From: JBBPYA01 sp038200385
GTDB taxonomy: Bacteria > Actinomycetota > Actinomycetes > Mycobacteriales > Geodermatophilaceae
Assembly: GCA_038200385.1 (NCBI GenBank)
Contig: JBBPYA010000217.1
Location: 1 to 40,281 of the forward strand
Reading direction: 5' to 3'
Length of the DNA stretch: 40,281 bases
Numbering within the stretch: position 1 is the first letter of the stretch; each line of letters begins with the position of its first letter. The notes under the pieces were generated by a model that saw only the letters and a program-made list of their open reading frames with translations, searched no databases and had not been told where the DNA came from. This document shows, piece by piece, positions 6,899 to 14,546 of the stretch. Both the position numbers and the translations under genes were made by a program.

Positions 6899-9358
6899 TC
6901 AGGCCCGCAGCGTGGCGCCGGTCCGGCGGGCCGCCTCGGCGACGGCGGCGTCCCTGGCGGTGGTGGCCTCCTCACCGGTGAGGGTCCGGTCGGGGGCTCG
7001 CAGCTTCAGCGCGTAGGCCAGCGACCGCCGCCCCGGCGCCAGCTGTGCCCCGGTGAACACGTCGAAGAGCTGCAGCGACTCCAGCAGGCCACCGGCGCCG
7101 TCGCGCAGCGCCGCCTCCACCTCCGCCGCCGGCACCTCGACGGGCACGACCAACGCCACGTCGAGCAGCGCCGGGGGAAACGCGGACACCGCCGGCGCCG
7201 GCGCCGGGGCGGGCGGCGGCAGGGCGTCGAGGTCCAACTCCATCGCGCACACCCCGCGGGGCAGGTCCAGCCGGGTCAGCACCGCCGGGTGCAGCTCGCC
7301 GGCCCACCCGACGACGAGCCGGTCGGCGAGCAGCTCGGCACAGCGCCCCGGATGCCACGGCGGCGTCGAGCCGGCCCGCACGATCAGCTCCACCCCGGCG
7401 GTCGAGGCCACGACGCGGGCCGCCTCGACGGCGTCGGCCCAGCAGGCCGCCTCCCCGGCACCCCACCAGCCGGCTGGCCGGCGCTGCCCGGACAGGGCCA
7501 CCCCGACGTGCCACGGCTGCGGCGGGACGGAGCCGAGCAGCGCGGCGGTCTGCTCGGGGTCGGGCCGCCGGTCCACGCCGAGGTGCTGCGGCGGCCGGGC
7601 GGCGCCGGGCAGGAACACTAGCCCCAGCTCGAACAGCGCGAGGTCGCGCTGCCCGCGGGTCAGGTTGCGGGCCAACGTCTTGAGCAGGCCGGGCAGCAAC
7701 GTGGTCCGCATCGCCGGTTCCTGCTCCGAGATGGGGTTGGCCAGCAGGTGACCGGCCCGACGCGGGTCCCCCAGCTCCAGCCCGAACGCGTCGTACACCG
7801 CCGGGTCGACGAACGGGTACGCCGGGGCCTCGACGTAGCCGGCCTCGGCCAGCGCCCGTCCCACCGAACGCCGGCGCCGCTGGTCCCCTGTCAGGCCGCG
7901 CCCGGCCGGTGCCGCGGGCAGCACCGAGGGCACGGCGTCGTAGCCGGTCAGCCGGACGACCTCCTCGCACACGTCGGCGGGATCCACCAGGTCCGGTCGC
8001 CAGGACGGCGGGGTGACGGCCAGCTGCGCCGTACCGGTCACCGTGCAGCCGATGTCGGTCAGGGCGCCGGTGACCGCCTCCGGCGGGTAGTCGACGCCGG
8101 CGATCCGCGCGGGCAGCGCGGCGGCCAGCGTGATCGGCTCCCGGGCCGGGCAGTGGTCGACGTCGAGGACGCCCGGCAGCGGGTGCCCGCCGCCGTACTC
8201 GACCAGCAGCGCCGCGGCCCGCGCGACGGCGACCGCGGGCAGCTCGGGGTCCACGCCGCGCTCGAACCGCTTGGAGGCCTCGCTGACCAGCCGGTGCCGG
8301 CGCGCGGTGCGGGCCACGCTGACCGGATCCCAGTGCGCGGCCTCGAGCAGCACCGCGCTCGTGCCGGCCACGATCTCGGTGCTCAGGCCGCCCATCACTG
8401 CGGCGAGCCCGATCGGCCCGCTCTCGTCGGTGATGAGCAGATCCTGGGGGTCGACCTGGCGCAGCGCGCCGTCCAACGTCCGGACCTGCTCGCCGGCCGC
8501 ACCCCGACGTACGACGATCGGCCCCTGCACCCGGTCGCGGTCGAAGGCGTGCAGGGGCTGGCCGAGCTCGAGCATCACGTAGTTCGTGACGTCGACGGTC
8601 AGCGAGATCGCGCGGACCCCGGCCGTGGCCAGCCGCCGGACCAGCCACTGCGGGCTGGGGCGACTCGGGTCCAGCCCTTCCACCACGGCAGCCACGAACC
8701 GGTCGCAGCCGGTGGTGTCCTCGACCCGGACGTCGTACGGCGCGGGGCCGCCGGGCAGCAGCGGGATGGCCGCGACCGGGTCGCGGAACGCGACGCCCAG
8801 GCCGTGCGCCAACTCGCGGGCCAGCCCTCGGACGGACAGGCAGTACCCGCGGTCGGGGGTGATCGCCAGCTCCACCACCGTGTCGTCCAGGCCGAGCACG
8901 CCGCGGGCGTCGGTGCCGACGACGACGTCCGGGCCGAGCACGAGGATCCCGGCGCTGTCCGCGCCGATGCCCAGCTCCACCGCGGAGCAGATCATCCCGT
9001 CCGAGACGTGCCCGTAGGTCTTGCGCGCGGCGATCTCGAAGCCGCCGGGCAGGACCGTGCCGGGCAGGGCGACGGGCACCAGGTCACCCGCGGCGAAGTT
9101 CGTGGCGCCGCAGACGATGCCGCGGACCTCCTCGGCGCCCACCCGGACCCGGCAGTAGCGGATCGGCTTCTTGAAACCGGTCAGCTCCTCGATGTCCTCG
9201 ACCGCACCGACCACGAGCGACCCCCGGATGTCGGCGCCGGTGCTCCGGATCTCCTCGACCTCCAGCCCCATCCGGACGAAGGCCTCGTCGATCTGCTCGG
9301 TCCCCACGTCCGCGGGCAGGTCCAGGTGCTCGGCCAGCCAGGACAGCGCGACCCGCAT
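6899..9358 (-). CDS. pheT: Phenylalanyl-tRNA synthetase beta subunit
   Basis: Beta chain of the (alpha-beta)2 synthetase that charges tRNA-Phe. The 819 residues are full length. An N-terminal core is followed by an EMAP-like tRNA-binding domain (about 40-150), the B3/B4 editing region in the middle, B5 around 400-480, and a C-terminal ferredoxin-fold anticodon-binding domain (about 725-818). The ATG at 9358 shares one base with the pheS stop (TGATG), so the two subunits are coupled. The reading open upstream of this ATG overlaps pheS and is a shadow. The stop lies 7 nt from the stop of the convergent amidase, leaving no room for a separate terminator. Confidence 0.97.
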   Translation of the reverse strand: MRVALSWLAEHLDLPADVGTEQIDEAFVRMGLEVEEIRSTGADIRGSLVVGAVEDIEELTGFKKPIRYCRVRVGAEEVRGIVCGATNFAAGDLVPVALPGTVLPGGFEIAARKTYGHVSDGMICSAVELGIGADSAGILVLGPDVVVGTDARGVLGLDDTVVELAITPDRGYCLSVRGLARELAHGLGVAFRDPVAAIPLLPGGPAPYDVRVEDTTGCDRFVAAVVEGLDPSRPSPQWLVRRLATAGVRAISLTVDVTNYVMLELGQPLHAFDRDRVQGPIVVRRGAAGEQVRTLDGALRQVDPQDLLITDESGPIGLAAVMGGLSTEIVAGTSAVLLEAAHWDPVSVARTARRHRLVSEASKRFERGVDPELPAVAVARAAALLVEYGGGHPLPGVLDVDHCPAREPITLAAALPARIAGVDYPPEAVTGALTDIGCTVTGTAQLAVTPPSWRPDLVDPADVCEEVVRLTGYDAVPSVLPAAPAGRGLTGDQRRRRSVGRALAEAGYVEAPAYPFVDPAVYDAFGLELGDPRRAGHLLANPISEQEPAMRTTLLPGLLKTLARNLTRGQRDLALFELGLVFLPGAARPPQHLGVDRRPDPEQTAALLGSVPPQPWHVGVALSGQRRPAGWWGAGEAACWADAVEAARVVASTAGVELIVRAGSTPPWHPGRCAELLADRLVVGWAGELHPAVLTRLDLPRGVCAMELDLDALPPPAPAPAPAVSAFPPALLDVALVVPVEVPAAEVEAALRDGAGGLLESLQLFDVFTGAQLAPGRRSLAYALKLRAPDRTLTGEEATTARDAAVAEAARRTGATLRA

Positions 9359-10419
9359 CACAGCCCCATTCCGAACGCCCGGGTGAAGCGGACGTCTCCC
9401 TCGACGATGTCGCGCATGTCGGACACGGCGCTGCGGAACTGCAGGGTCCGCTCCAACCCCATGCCGAAGGCGAACCCGGTGTACTCGGCGGGGTCGATCC
9501 CGCAGGCGACGAGCACCCGCGGGTTGACCATCCCGCAGCCGCCCCACTCCACCCAGCGCGGACCGTCGCGGTGCGCCGGGAACCAGACGTCGAACTCCGC
9601 GGACGGTTCGGTGAAGGGGAAGTACGACGGGCGCCAGCGGGTACGCGCCTGCGCACCCACGATCTCCCGCGCGAAGTGGTCCAGCGTCCCCCGCAGGTGC
9701 GCCATCGTGATGCCGCGGTCGACGACGAGCCCCTCGACCTGGCCGAACACCGGGGTGTGCGTGGCGTCCAGCTCGTCGGTGCGGTAGGTCCGCCCGGGGC
9801 AGATCACGTAGATCGGCGGCGTGCGGGAGAGCATCGTGCGGGCCTGCACCGGCGAAGTGTGCGTGCGCAGCACCAGCCGGGACTCCGGTGGCTGCACGAA
9901 GAAGGTGTCGGTCAGGCTGCGGGCCGGGTGGTCGGGGCCGATGTTGAGCGCGTCGAAGTTCAGCCAATCCGCCTCCATCTCGGGACCCTCCGCGATCTCG
10001 TAGCCCATCGCCACGAACACATCGCTGATCCGCTCCGTGATCGTGGTCAGCGGATGCCGGGCGCCCCGGGGGCGGCGGTCCCACGGCAGCGTGACGTCGA
10101 CGGTCTCCTCGCGCAGGACCCGCTCGTCACGCTGCGCGGCCAGCGCGGCCAACGCCTCGTCGTAGGCCTGCTGGATCTGTACCCGCACGGAGTTGACCCG
10201 CTTGCCGGCGTCCGCGCGGGCCTGCGGCGGCAACGCGCCGAGCTCGCGGCGGGCCAGGGACACCGGCGCACGCTCACCGAGGTGTACCGGCTTGAGCGCC
10301 GCGAGCGCGTCGAGGTCGGCGGCCCGCCCGAAGGCCGCGCCGGCCTCGGCCGCGGCCTGCTCCAGGGAGTCCTGACCCAGCAGGGCGACCTGCTTGGGGT
10401 CGTAGCTGTACTCGGTCAT
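9358..10419 (-). CDS. pheS: Phenylalanyl-tRNA synthetase alpha subunit
   Basis: Catalytic alpha chain of the enzyme that attaches phenylalanine to tRNA-Phe; class II synthetase fold, 353 residues. An N-terminal coiled coil (about 15-100) is followed by the HTSPVQART block at 187-195, motif 2 at about 209-230 (GRTYRTDE...QVEG), and motif 3 FGMGLERT near the C terminus. ATG 10419 is the first good start. Upstream, within 150 nt, lie a 7-bp hairpin (10438-10456), a 17-codon open frame (10500-10553) and a TAGGGT box, so the operon may carry a leader-based control region. Confidence 0.97.
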   Translation of the reverse strand: MTEYSYDPKQVALLGQDSLEQAAAEAGAAFGRAADLDALAALKPVHLGERAPVSLARRELGALPPQARADAGKRVNSVRVQIQQAYDEALAALAAQRDERVLREETVDVTLPWDRRPRGARHPLTTITERISDVFVAMGYEIAEGPEMEADWLNFDALNIGPDHPARSLTDTFFVQPPESRLVLRTHTSPVQARTMLSRTPPIYVICPGRTYRTDELDATHTPVFGQVEGLVVDRGITMAHLRGTLDHFAREIVGAQARTRWRPSYFPFTEPSAEFDVWFPAHRDGPRWVEWGGCGMVNPRVLVACGIDPAEYTGFAFGMGLERTLQFRSAVSDMRDIVEGDVRFTRAFGMGL

Positions 10420-10437
10420 CGTGTCCGTCCTGCCGGG

Positions 10438-10456
10438 GGCGCCCCTCGCGGGCGCC
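10438..10456 (-). promoter_or_regulatory. Hairpin in the pheS 5' leader
   Basis: GGCGCCC at 10438-10444 pairs perfectly with GGGCGCC at 10450-10456 around a 5-nt loop. It lies 18 nt upstream of the pheS start and downstream of a short open frame. No U-run follows, so it is not a classical terminator. It could hide the ribosome site or act as an attenuator element. Confidence 0.45.
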
Positions 10457-10499
10457 TCATCCTCCCGACCCGGTACAGCGGCCCGCAGGTCAGGGTCGG

Positions 10500-10553
10500 T
10501 CAGCGATGCTGAGGACCGGCGGGCCGGGGAAATCGACGACCGGTGTCGGACAC
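10500..10553 (-). CDS. Possible 17-codon leader peptide upstream of pheS
   Basis: GTG 10553 opens a frame reading VSDTGRRFPRPAGPQHR and then a stop. A TAGGGT box at 10561-10566 ends 7 nt before the GTG, a good fit to a leaderless promoter. The frame ends 44 nt before the 10438-10456 hairpin. That order (promoter, short peptide, hairpin, synthetase genes) resembles attenuation. Against it, the peptide has only one Phe codon, unlike classical Phe leader peptides. It could be a chance frame in a GC-rich spacer. Confidence 0.3.
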   Translation of the reverse strand: MSDTGRRFPRPAGPQHR

Positions 10554-10591
10554 GACGGTCACCCTAGCCGCGGCCGTGGCCACCAGGCGGG

Positions 10592-11374
10592 TCAATTGCG
10601 CTGGGCGCGGGCCGAGGCGTAGAGACAGACCGCTGCGGCGGCGGCCAGGTTCAGGCTCTCGGCCCGGCCGTGGATCGGGACCCGGACCCGGGTGTCGCAG
10701 CGCCCGGCAAGCTCGGCGGACAGCCCGCGGGCCTCGTTGCCGAACACCCACAGGGTCGGGGCCGCTAGCCGGCCGGAGTCCGCCTCCTCGTCCAGGTCGG
10801 CTTCGCCGGACCCAGCCGCGGCGAGTACCCGCAGGCCGGCCGCCCGGGCGGTGTCGACGGCCCGGGTCACGACGGCGTCGCGGACGACGTCGAGGTGGAA
10901 GTGGCTGCCGGCGGCGGCCCGCACGCACTTGCCGTTGAACGGGTCGACACTGCCGGCTCCGAACAACACCGCCGTCGCGCCGGCGGCATCGGCGGTGCGC
11001 AGCACGGTGCCGGCGTTGCCGGGATCGTTGATCTCGGCGAGCAGCACGCCCAGCCGGACCCCGGCCAGGACCTCGATCACCGGGGGCGCGCCGGGGCGGC
11101 AGACCGCGATGATGCCCTGCGGGTGGACGGTCTCCGAGAGCAGCTGCGCGGCACGCTCGGAGATCAGGGCCGGGTGGCCGGACCAGGCGCCCACCAGGCT
11201 GCGATGGCGCCGGGCGGCATCCGGCGTGCAGAACAGCTCGCCGACCACGCCGGCAGCCACCGCCTCGCCGACGGCCTGCGGTCCTTCGGCTAGGAACTGC
11301 CCGGACGCGGACCGTCCGGCGCGCTCTGTCAGCCGCCGGGCCGCAACGACCCGGGACGAGCGCGGGGTGAGCAG
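10592..11374 (-). CDS. TrmH/SpoU-family RNA 2'-O-ribose methyltransferase
   Basis: SAM-dependent methylation of a ribose 2'-OH in rRNA or tRNA; SPOUT knot fold. An N-terminal substrate-binding domain (about 1-95, with FLAEGPQAV near 27-35) precedes the catalytic domain, with motif 1 NDPGNAGTVLRTADAAG (116-132), motif 2 FGNEARGL (211-218) and motif 3 IHGRAESLNLA (234-244). Placement after rplT is common in actinobacteria. Oddity: between the rplT stop and the conserved N-terminal block no ATG, GTG or TTG occurs in frame. CTG 11374, reading LLTPRSSR, matches where homologues start, giving 260 residues. The first standard start downstream would cut off most of the first 35-40 residues. The target nucleotide is unknown. 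Confidence 0.85.
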   Translation of the reverse strand: MLTPRSSRVVAARRLTERAGRSASGQFLAEGPQAVGEAVAAGVVGELFCTPDAARRHRSLVGAWSGHPALISERAAQLLSETVHPQGIIAVCRPGAPPVIEVLAGVRLGVLLAEINDPGNAGTVLRTADAAGATAVLFGAGSVDPFNGKCVRAAAGSHFHLDVVRDAVVTRAVDTARAAGLRVLAAAGSGEADLDEEADSGRLAAPTLWVFGNEARGLSAELAGRCDTRVRVPIHGRAESLNLAAAAAVCLYASARAQRN

Positions 11375-11409
11375 CGCGTCGGTCCCGGGTCGCGGGTGGG
11401 TGCCGGAGG

Positions 11410-11790
11410 TCAGGCAGCGCCCTGCTGCTCGGTGGCGGGCAGCGCGGCCCGCGCGGTCTCCACGAGTACGCCGAACGCTGCCGGGTCGCTGACCGCGAGG
11501 TCGGCGAGGACCTTGCGGTCCACCTCGACTCCCGCGAGCTTGAGTCCCTGCATGAACCGGTTGTAGGTGATCCCGTGCTGCCGGGCGGCGGCGTTGATCC
11601 GGGTGATCCAGAGCTTGCGGAACTCGCCTTTGCGCTTCTTGCGGTCGCGGTAGCTGTACGTCCCGGAGTGGAGCAGTTGCTCCTTGGCCTTGCGGTAGAG
11701 CCTGGAGCGCTGACCGCGGTAGCCGCTGGCCGCCTCCAACGTCGTACGACGCTTCTTGTGGGCGTTGGTAGCCCGCTTGACCCGTGCCAC
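11410..11790 (-). CDS. rplT: 50S ribosomal protein L20
   Basis: Binds 23S rRNA and is needed for 50S assembly. The 126 residues begin with the conserved MARVKR and continue with the basic block ending KKRRTTLEAASGYRG (about 12-26), then SYRDRKKRKGEFRKLWI and NAAARQHGITYNRFM. The C-terminal tail is a little longer than in E. coli, as is common in actinobacteria. Third gene of infC-rpmI-rplT, 35 nt after rpmI. In other bacteria L20 represses this operon by binding its leader or the rpmI-rplT RNA; whether that holds here is unknown. Confidence 0.98.
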   Translation of the reverse strand: MARVKRATNAHKKRRTTLEAASGYRGQRSRLYRKAKEQLLHSGTYSYRDRKKRKGEFRKLWITRINAAARQHGITYNRFMQGLKLAGVEVDRKVLADLAVSDPAAFGVLVETARAALPATEQQGAA

Positions 11791-11825
11791 TGGTCGTCCC
11801 TCTCTTCCTGGTAGCTAACCGGTGG

Positions 11826-12020
11826 CTAGCGGCCGAGCAACTTGCGGATACGGCTGGTCTCGGCCGCGGAGAACTCCTCGGTGCCGTGCAAGCGGCGCTT
11901 GCGGCCGGAGGACTTGTACTCGAACTTGTGCTGGTTGTTGGTGCGCTCGTGCAGGAGCTTGCCGGTGCCGGTGACCCGCACCCGCTTGGCCGCACCCTTG
12001 TGCGTCTTGAACTTGGGCAT
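11826..12020 (-). CDS. rpmI: 50S ribosomal protein L35
   Basis: Small basic large-subunit protein of 64 residues. It begins MPKFKTHKGAAKRVRVTGTG, the family signature, and ends with the SRIRKLLGR type tail. It lies 49 nt after infC and 35 nt before rplT in the usual order, so the three are almost certainly one transcript. Confidence 0.98.
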   Translation of the reverse strand: MPKFKTHKGAAKRVRVTGTGKLLHERTNNQHKFEYKSSGRKRRLHGTEEFSAAETSRIRKLLGR

Positions 12021-12069
12021 CAGTGATCGTCCTGTCTCGGTGGTGGTGCGAACGCGTGGATCGAGCGGA

Positions 12070-12624
12070 TCAGGCGTCTTGGCCGACCGCGGTGACCCGG
12101 GTCAGCTTGGTGGGGCTCTTGTGCGGTGCCATCACCATGACCATGTTGCGGCCGTCCTGCTTGGGCGAGGACTCGACGAATCCGAGTTCCGAGACGTCTT
12201 CGGCCAGCCGCTGCAGGAGCCGGTATCCCAGCTCCGGCCGGGACTGCTCCCGGCCGCGGAACATGATCGTGACCTTGACCTTGTCGCCGGCCTTGAGGAA
12301 ACGCACGACGTGACCCTTCTTGGTCGCGTAGTCGTGCGGATCGATCTTGGGGCGCAGCTTCATCTCTTTGATGACGGTGAGCGCCTGGTTGCGCCGGGAC
12401 TCACGCGCCTTCTGAGCGCTCTCGTACTTGAACTTGCCGTAGTCCATGAGCTTGGCGACCGGAGGCCGGGCCATCGGCGCCACCTCGACGAGATCGAGGT
12501 CGGAGTCCTGCGCCAGGCGCAGTGCCTCTCCGATGGGGACGATGCCGACCTGCTCGCCCTCGGGTCCGACGAGTCGGACCTCCGGCACACGGATCCGGTC
12601 GTTGATGCGGGGTTCAGCGCTGAT
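12070..12624 (-). CDS. infC: Translation initiation factor IF-3, AUC start
   Basis: IF3 binds the 30S subunit, keeps it apart from 50S and checks the start codon. The N-domain is about 1-75 (RINDRIRVPEVRLVG near the start, YGKFKYE at its end) and the C-domain about 85-175 with GDKVKVTIMFRGREQSRPELG. The start is taken as ATC 12624-12622, reading ISAEPRINDR. This is where homologues begin, and a ribosome site GGGAGG (12629-12634 on the other strand) lies 4 nt upstream. The open frame continues 22 codons further to an ATG without family similarity. A non-AUG start is the known means by which IF3 limits its own synthesis. With the ATC start the protein is 184 residues. Confidence 0.95.
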   Translation of the reverse strand: MSAEPRINDRIRVPEVRLVGPEGEQVGIVPIGEALRLAQDSDLDLVEVAPMARPPVAKLMDYGKFKYESAQKARESRRNQALTVIKEMKLRPKIDPHDYATKKGHVVRFLKAGDKVKVTIMFRGREQSRPELGYRLLQRLAEDVSELGFVESSPKQDGRNMVMVMAPHKSPTKLTRVTAVGQDA

Positions 12625-12861
12625 GGGGCCTCCCTGGAAACGATGCCTGCTGCCGCGGCCGTACTCACACGAGAAGAGCCCCGTGAGCAACGCTCACAGG
12701 GCTCGCCCGACCGATCCGCGGCACCCACGAGAGGTGCCTGGCACGCAGGATCACGGGCCATGGACCGGACCCGGCTCGCCGACGGCGGCGGGTGGGAGCG
12801 AGCTCCTCTTGCGTGTCCGGGATGCACGGGGCATTCCGGACCGGTCGCGTCGAAGATGCTA
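12625..12861 (-). promoter_or_regulatory. infC operon promoter and structured leader
   Basis: TAGCAT at 12856-12861 (minus strand) is a plausible -10 box, giving a leader of about 225 nt. In it, 12676-12704 forms a 13-position stem (GAGCCC and GTGAGC arms, one mismatch) closed by a 3-nt loop, and 12720-12738 forms a 6-bp stem with a 7-nt loop. No long U-run follows either hairpin. A leader this long and structured before infC suggests feedback by L20 or IF3, or attenuation. Confidence 0.55.
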
Positions 12862-12899
12862 CCACCGGCGTCCGGCGGTGCCCTGCCCGTCGCCCGACG

Positions 12900-13391
12900 T
12901 CAGGCGCGGCGCCGCTCATTCCCGGGGTCCGGCCGCGGATCGGCCGGGCCGACCGGTTCCCGGCTGGCCGCCAGCAGAGCGCGCAGGCCCTGCACGGCGA
13001 GCACCGCCCGCTGCTTGTCCACGGCCTGCACGGCCAGCAGGGCCACCGTCTCGTCGTCCTGCAGTTCCAGGTGCGCCCAGCTGGCGCCGTCGGGGAAGCG
13101 CACCGCCTTCACCACCTGCCAGCGCAGGGTGTGGGTCTGCACGATGTTGCGCACCACGATGTGCTCGACGTCGGCCTGCACCCGCGGCCGCCCCAGCGCG
13201 GCGACGCCGGCGGCCAGCAGGATGCCCAATCCCACCATCGAGATCTGGTCGCTGGTGTGGAACGCGGTGCCGGCCGTCGACTGCTTGAGCAGCGCACCGA
13301 TCACCGCGAAGCCGGCGACGACGAAGACGGCCATCGCCACGCAGGCGATGCGGGTGCGCCGGGGAACGGCGATCACCGGGGTGGGGGGCAC
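12900..13391 (-). CDS. PH-domain membrane protein
   Basis: A 163-residue protein with two hydrophobic segments (about 15-34 and 50-66) followed by a small beta-rich domain (about 70-150). That layout matches actinobacterial bacterial-PH (PF10756-like) proteins such as low-molecular-weight antigen 6 relatives. The tail is basic and charged (PDPGNERRRA). Start GTG 13391 is chosen because GACACT ends 6 nt before it and it precedes the first helix by a sensible distance. It begins 31 nt after the stop of the ring-opening hydrolase on the same strand, so partial co-transcription is possible. Function unknown. Confidence 0.72.
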   Translation of the reverse strand: MPPTPVIAVPRRTRIACVAMAVFVVAGFAVIGALLKQSTAGTAFHTSDQISMVGLGILLAAGVAALGRPRVQADVEHIVVRNIVQTHTLRWQVVKAVRFPDGASWAHLELQDDETVALLAVQAVDKQRAVLAVQGLRALLAASREPVGPADPRPDPGNERRRA

Positions 13392-13422
13392 CGGCCCAGT
13401 GTCCCACCGTGCCGGCCAGCAG

Positions 13423-14538
13423 TCAGCGGGGCGGCCCGCAGTCCACGATCGCCGCGACCGGACCGCCGCCGGAGGGACCCTGGTGTACGGCGGCCACCGA
13501 CACGAACACCGCCGGGTCGCCGGTGACGGCCGCGGTGACGCCACCGACGCAGGCCTTGATCTGGCGGTGCCAGTGCACGTCGGAGTCGTCGAGCATGGCG
13601 TTGCGGCGATCGCGCACCGTGCCGGACGGGTCCGCCTCGCACTTGAGGAACACGTTGACCAGCCGGCCGCCGAGGTCGGTGTGGTGCGGACGCTCGGGCA
13701 GCTCCAACCCGGCGTCGCGGATCGCCGCCCAGATCCCGTCCTGGTCCAGCGCATCGCGCATGACACTGTGCCCGATCCGGTACCGCCCGCCGATCCCCGT
13801 GGCGTTGCCGACCACGACGACCTGCGCGCGGTCCAGCTCCACCCCGGAGGAGCAGGAGGCGACCGAGGAGAACAGCGACAGGTCGTGCATCACCTGGTCG
13901 TCCTCGGGCATCTCGATCTCCCCCAGCGCGACGGCGACGCCCAGTGCCGTGGTCGCGTTGGACAGGTCCATCGACTCGTGGGTGTTCTCGGTCCAGACCC
14001 GCTCCCCGCGGGACTTGGCGTCGCGGATCGTGTCGATCGTCAGCAACGGCGTCTTGGTCTGCACGTAGTGCACGTCGGCGGGGTCGACGATGCCGGCCCG
14101 CTCCATCGCCGTACGCACCGCCGCGGCGACCGTCTGCATCATCGCGGTCCGGCCGATGTCCTCGGGCCTGATCTGCTCGCTCATCGCGAAGCCCACCGAC
14201 AGCCGGGGCTCGTCGCTGGGTTCGGCCCGGTCGGTCGGCACGGTGGCGAACACCGTCGCGTGGGGGGAGATGATGCCGTCGGTGCCGCCGGACCAGACGA
14301 TCGGGACCTGCCCGACCTCCTCGGCCGTGCGGCTGCCCTTTGCGACGAGCACCTCGCGGAAGGCGCGGTCGGCGATGATCCGGGTGTAGTCGTTGACCCC
14401 GCCGTTGCCCTCGGTCTTGCCGATGACGGCCACGATCCGGTCGGCCTCGAGGATGCCGGCGTCGATCAGCGCCGCCAGCTCGGAGGCGTCGCTGACCGAG
14501 TGCAGGGGGATCTTGCGGACCTCGATGGGCTCAGGCAT
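13423..14538 (-). CDS. Barbiturase / cyanuric acid amidohydrolase family ring opener
   Basis: Opens a six-membered cyclic imide: barbiturate to ureidomalonate, or cyanuric acid to carboxybiuret. The 371 residues form three tandem repeats. Each should supply a Lys-Ser pair, and candidates are visible: Lys41 with Ser83 (VWSGGTDG), Lys162 (QTKTPLL) with Ser230/231 (ASCSSGVEL), and Lys299 with Ser347 (FVSVAAVHQG). HQGPSGGGPVAAI at 352-364 is the C-terminal metal-site motif. From memory the N-terminal region resembles Rhodococcus barbiturase more than AtzD, so I favour barbiturase, but the two cannot be separated with certainty by eye. ATG 14538 has a GAGGAG ribosome site. Carbamate kinase ends 8 nt upstream, and the pairing implies that the ring-opened product feeds carbamoyl phosphate. 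Confidence 0.9.
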   Translation of the reverse strand: MPEPIEVRKIPLHSVSDASELAALIDAGILEADRIVAVIGKTEGNGGVNDYTRIIADRAFREVLVAKGSRTAEEVGQVPIVWSGGTDGIISPHATVFATVPTDRAEPSDEPRLSVGFAMSEQIRPEDIGRTAMMQTVAAAVRTAMERAGIVDPADVHYVQTKTPLLTIDTIRDAKSRGERVWTENTHESMDLSNATTALGVAVALGEIEMPEDDQVMHDLSLFSSVASCSSGVELDRAQVVVVGNATGIGGRYRIGHSVMRDALDQDGIWAAIRDAGLELPERPHHTDLGGRLVNVFLKCEADPSGTVRDRRNAMLDDSDVHWHRQIKACVGGVTAAVTGDPAVFVSVAAVHQGPSGGGPVAAIVDCGPPR

Positions 14539-14546
14539 CGCTCTCC

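Noticed and set aside
10590..10595. TTGACC as the -35 of the pheS promoter
   Set aside because: The spacer to TAGGGT is 23 nt, too long for a normal promoter.
13423..14538. Definite cyanuric acid hydrolase AtzD
   Set aside because: The family is shared, but no biuret or allophanate hydrolase is adjacent and the context is pyrimidine-like. The two activities cannot be separated by eye, so the call is left at family level.
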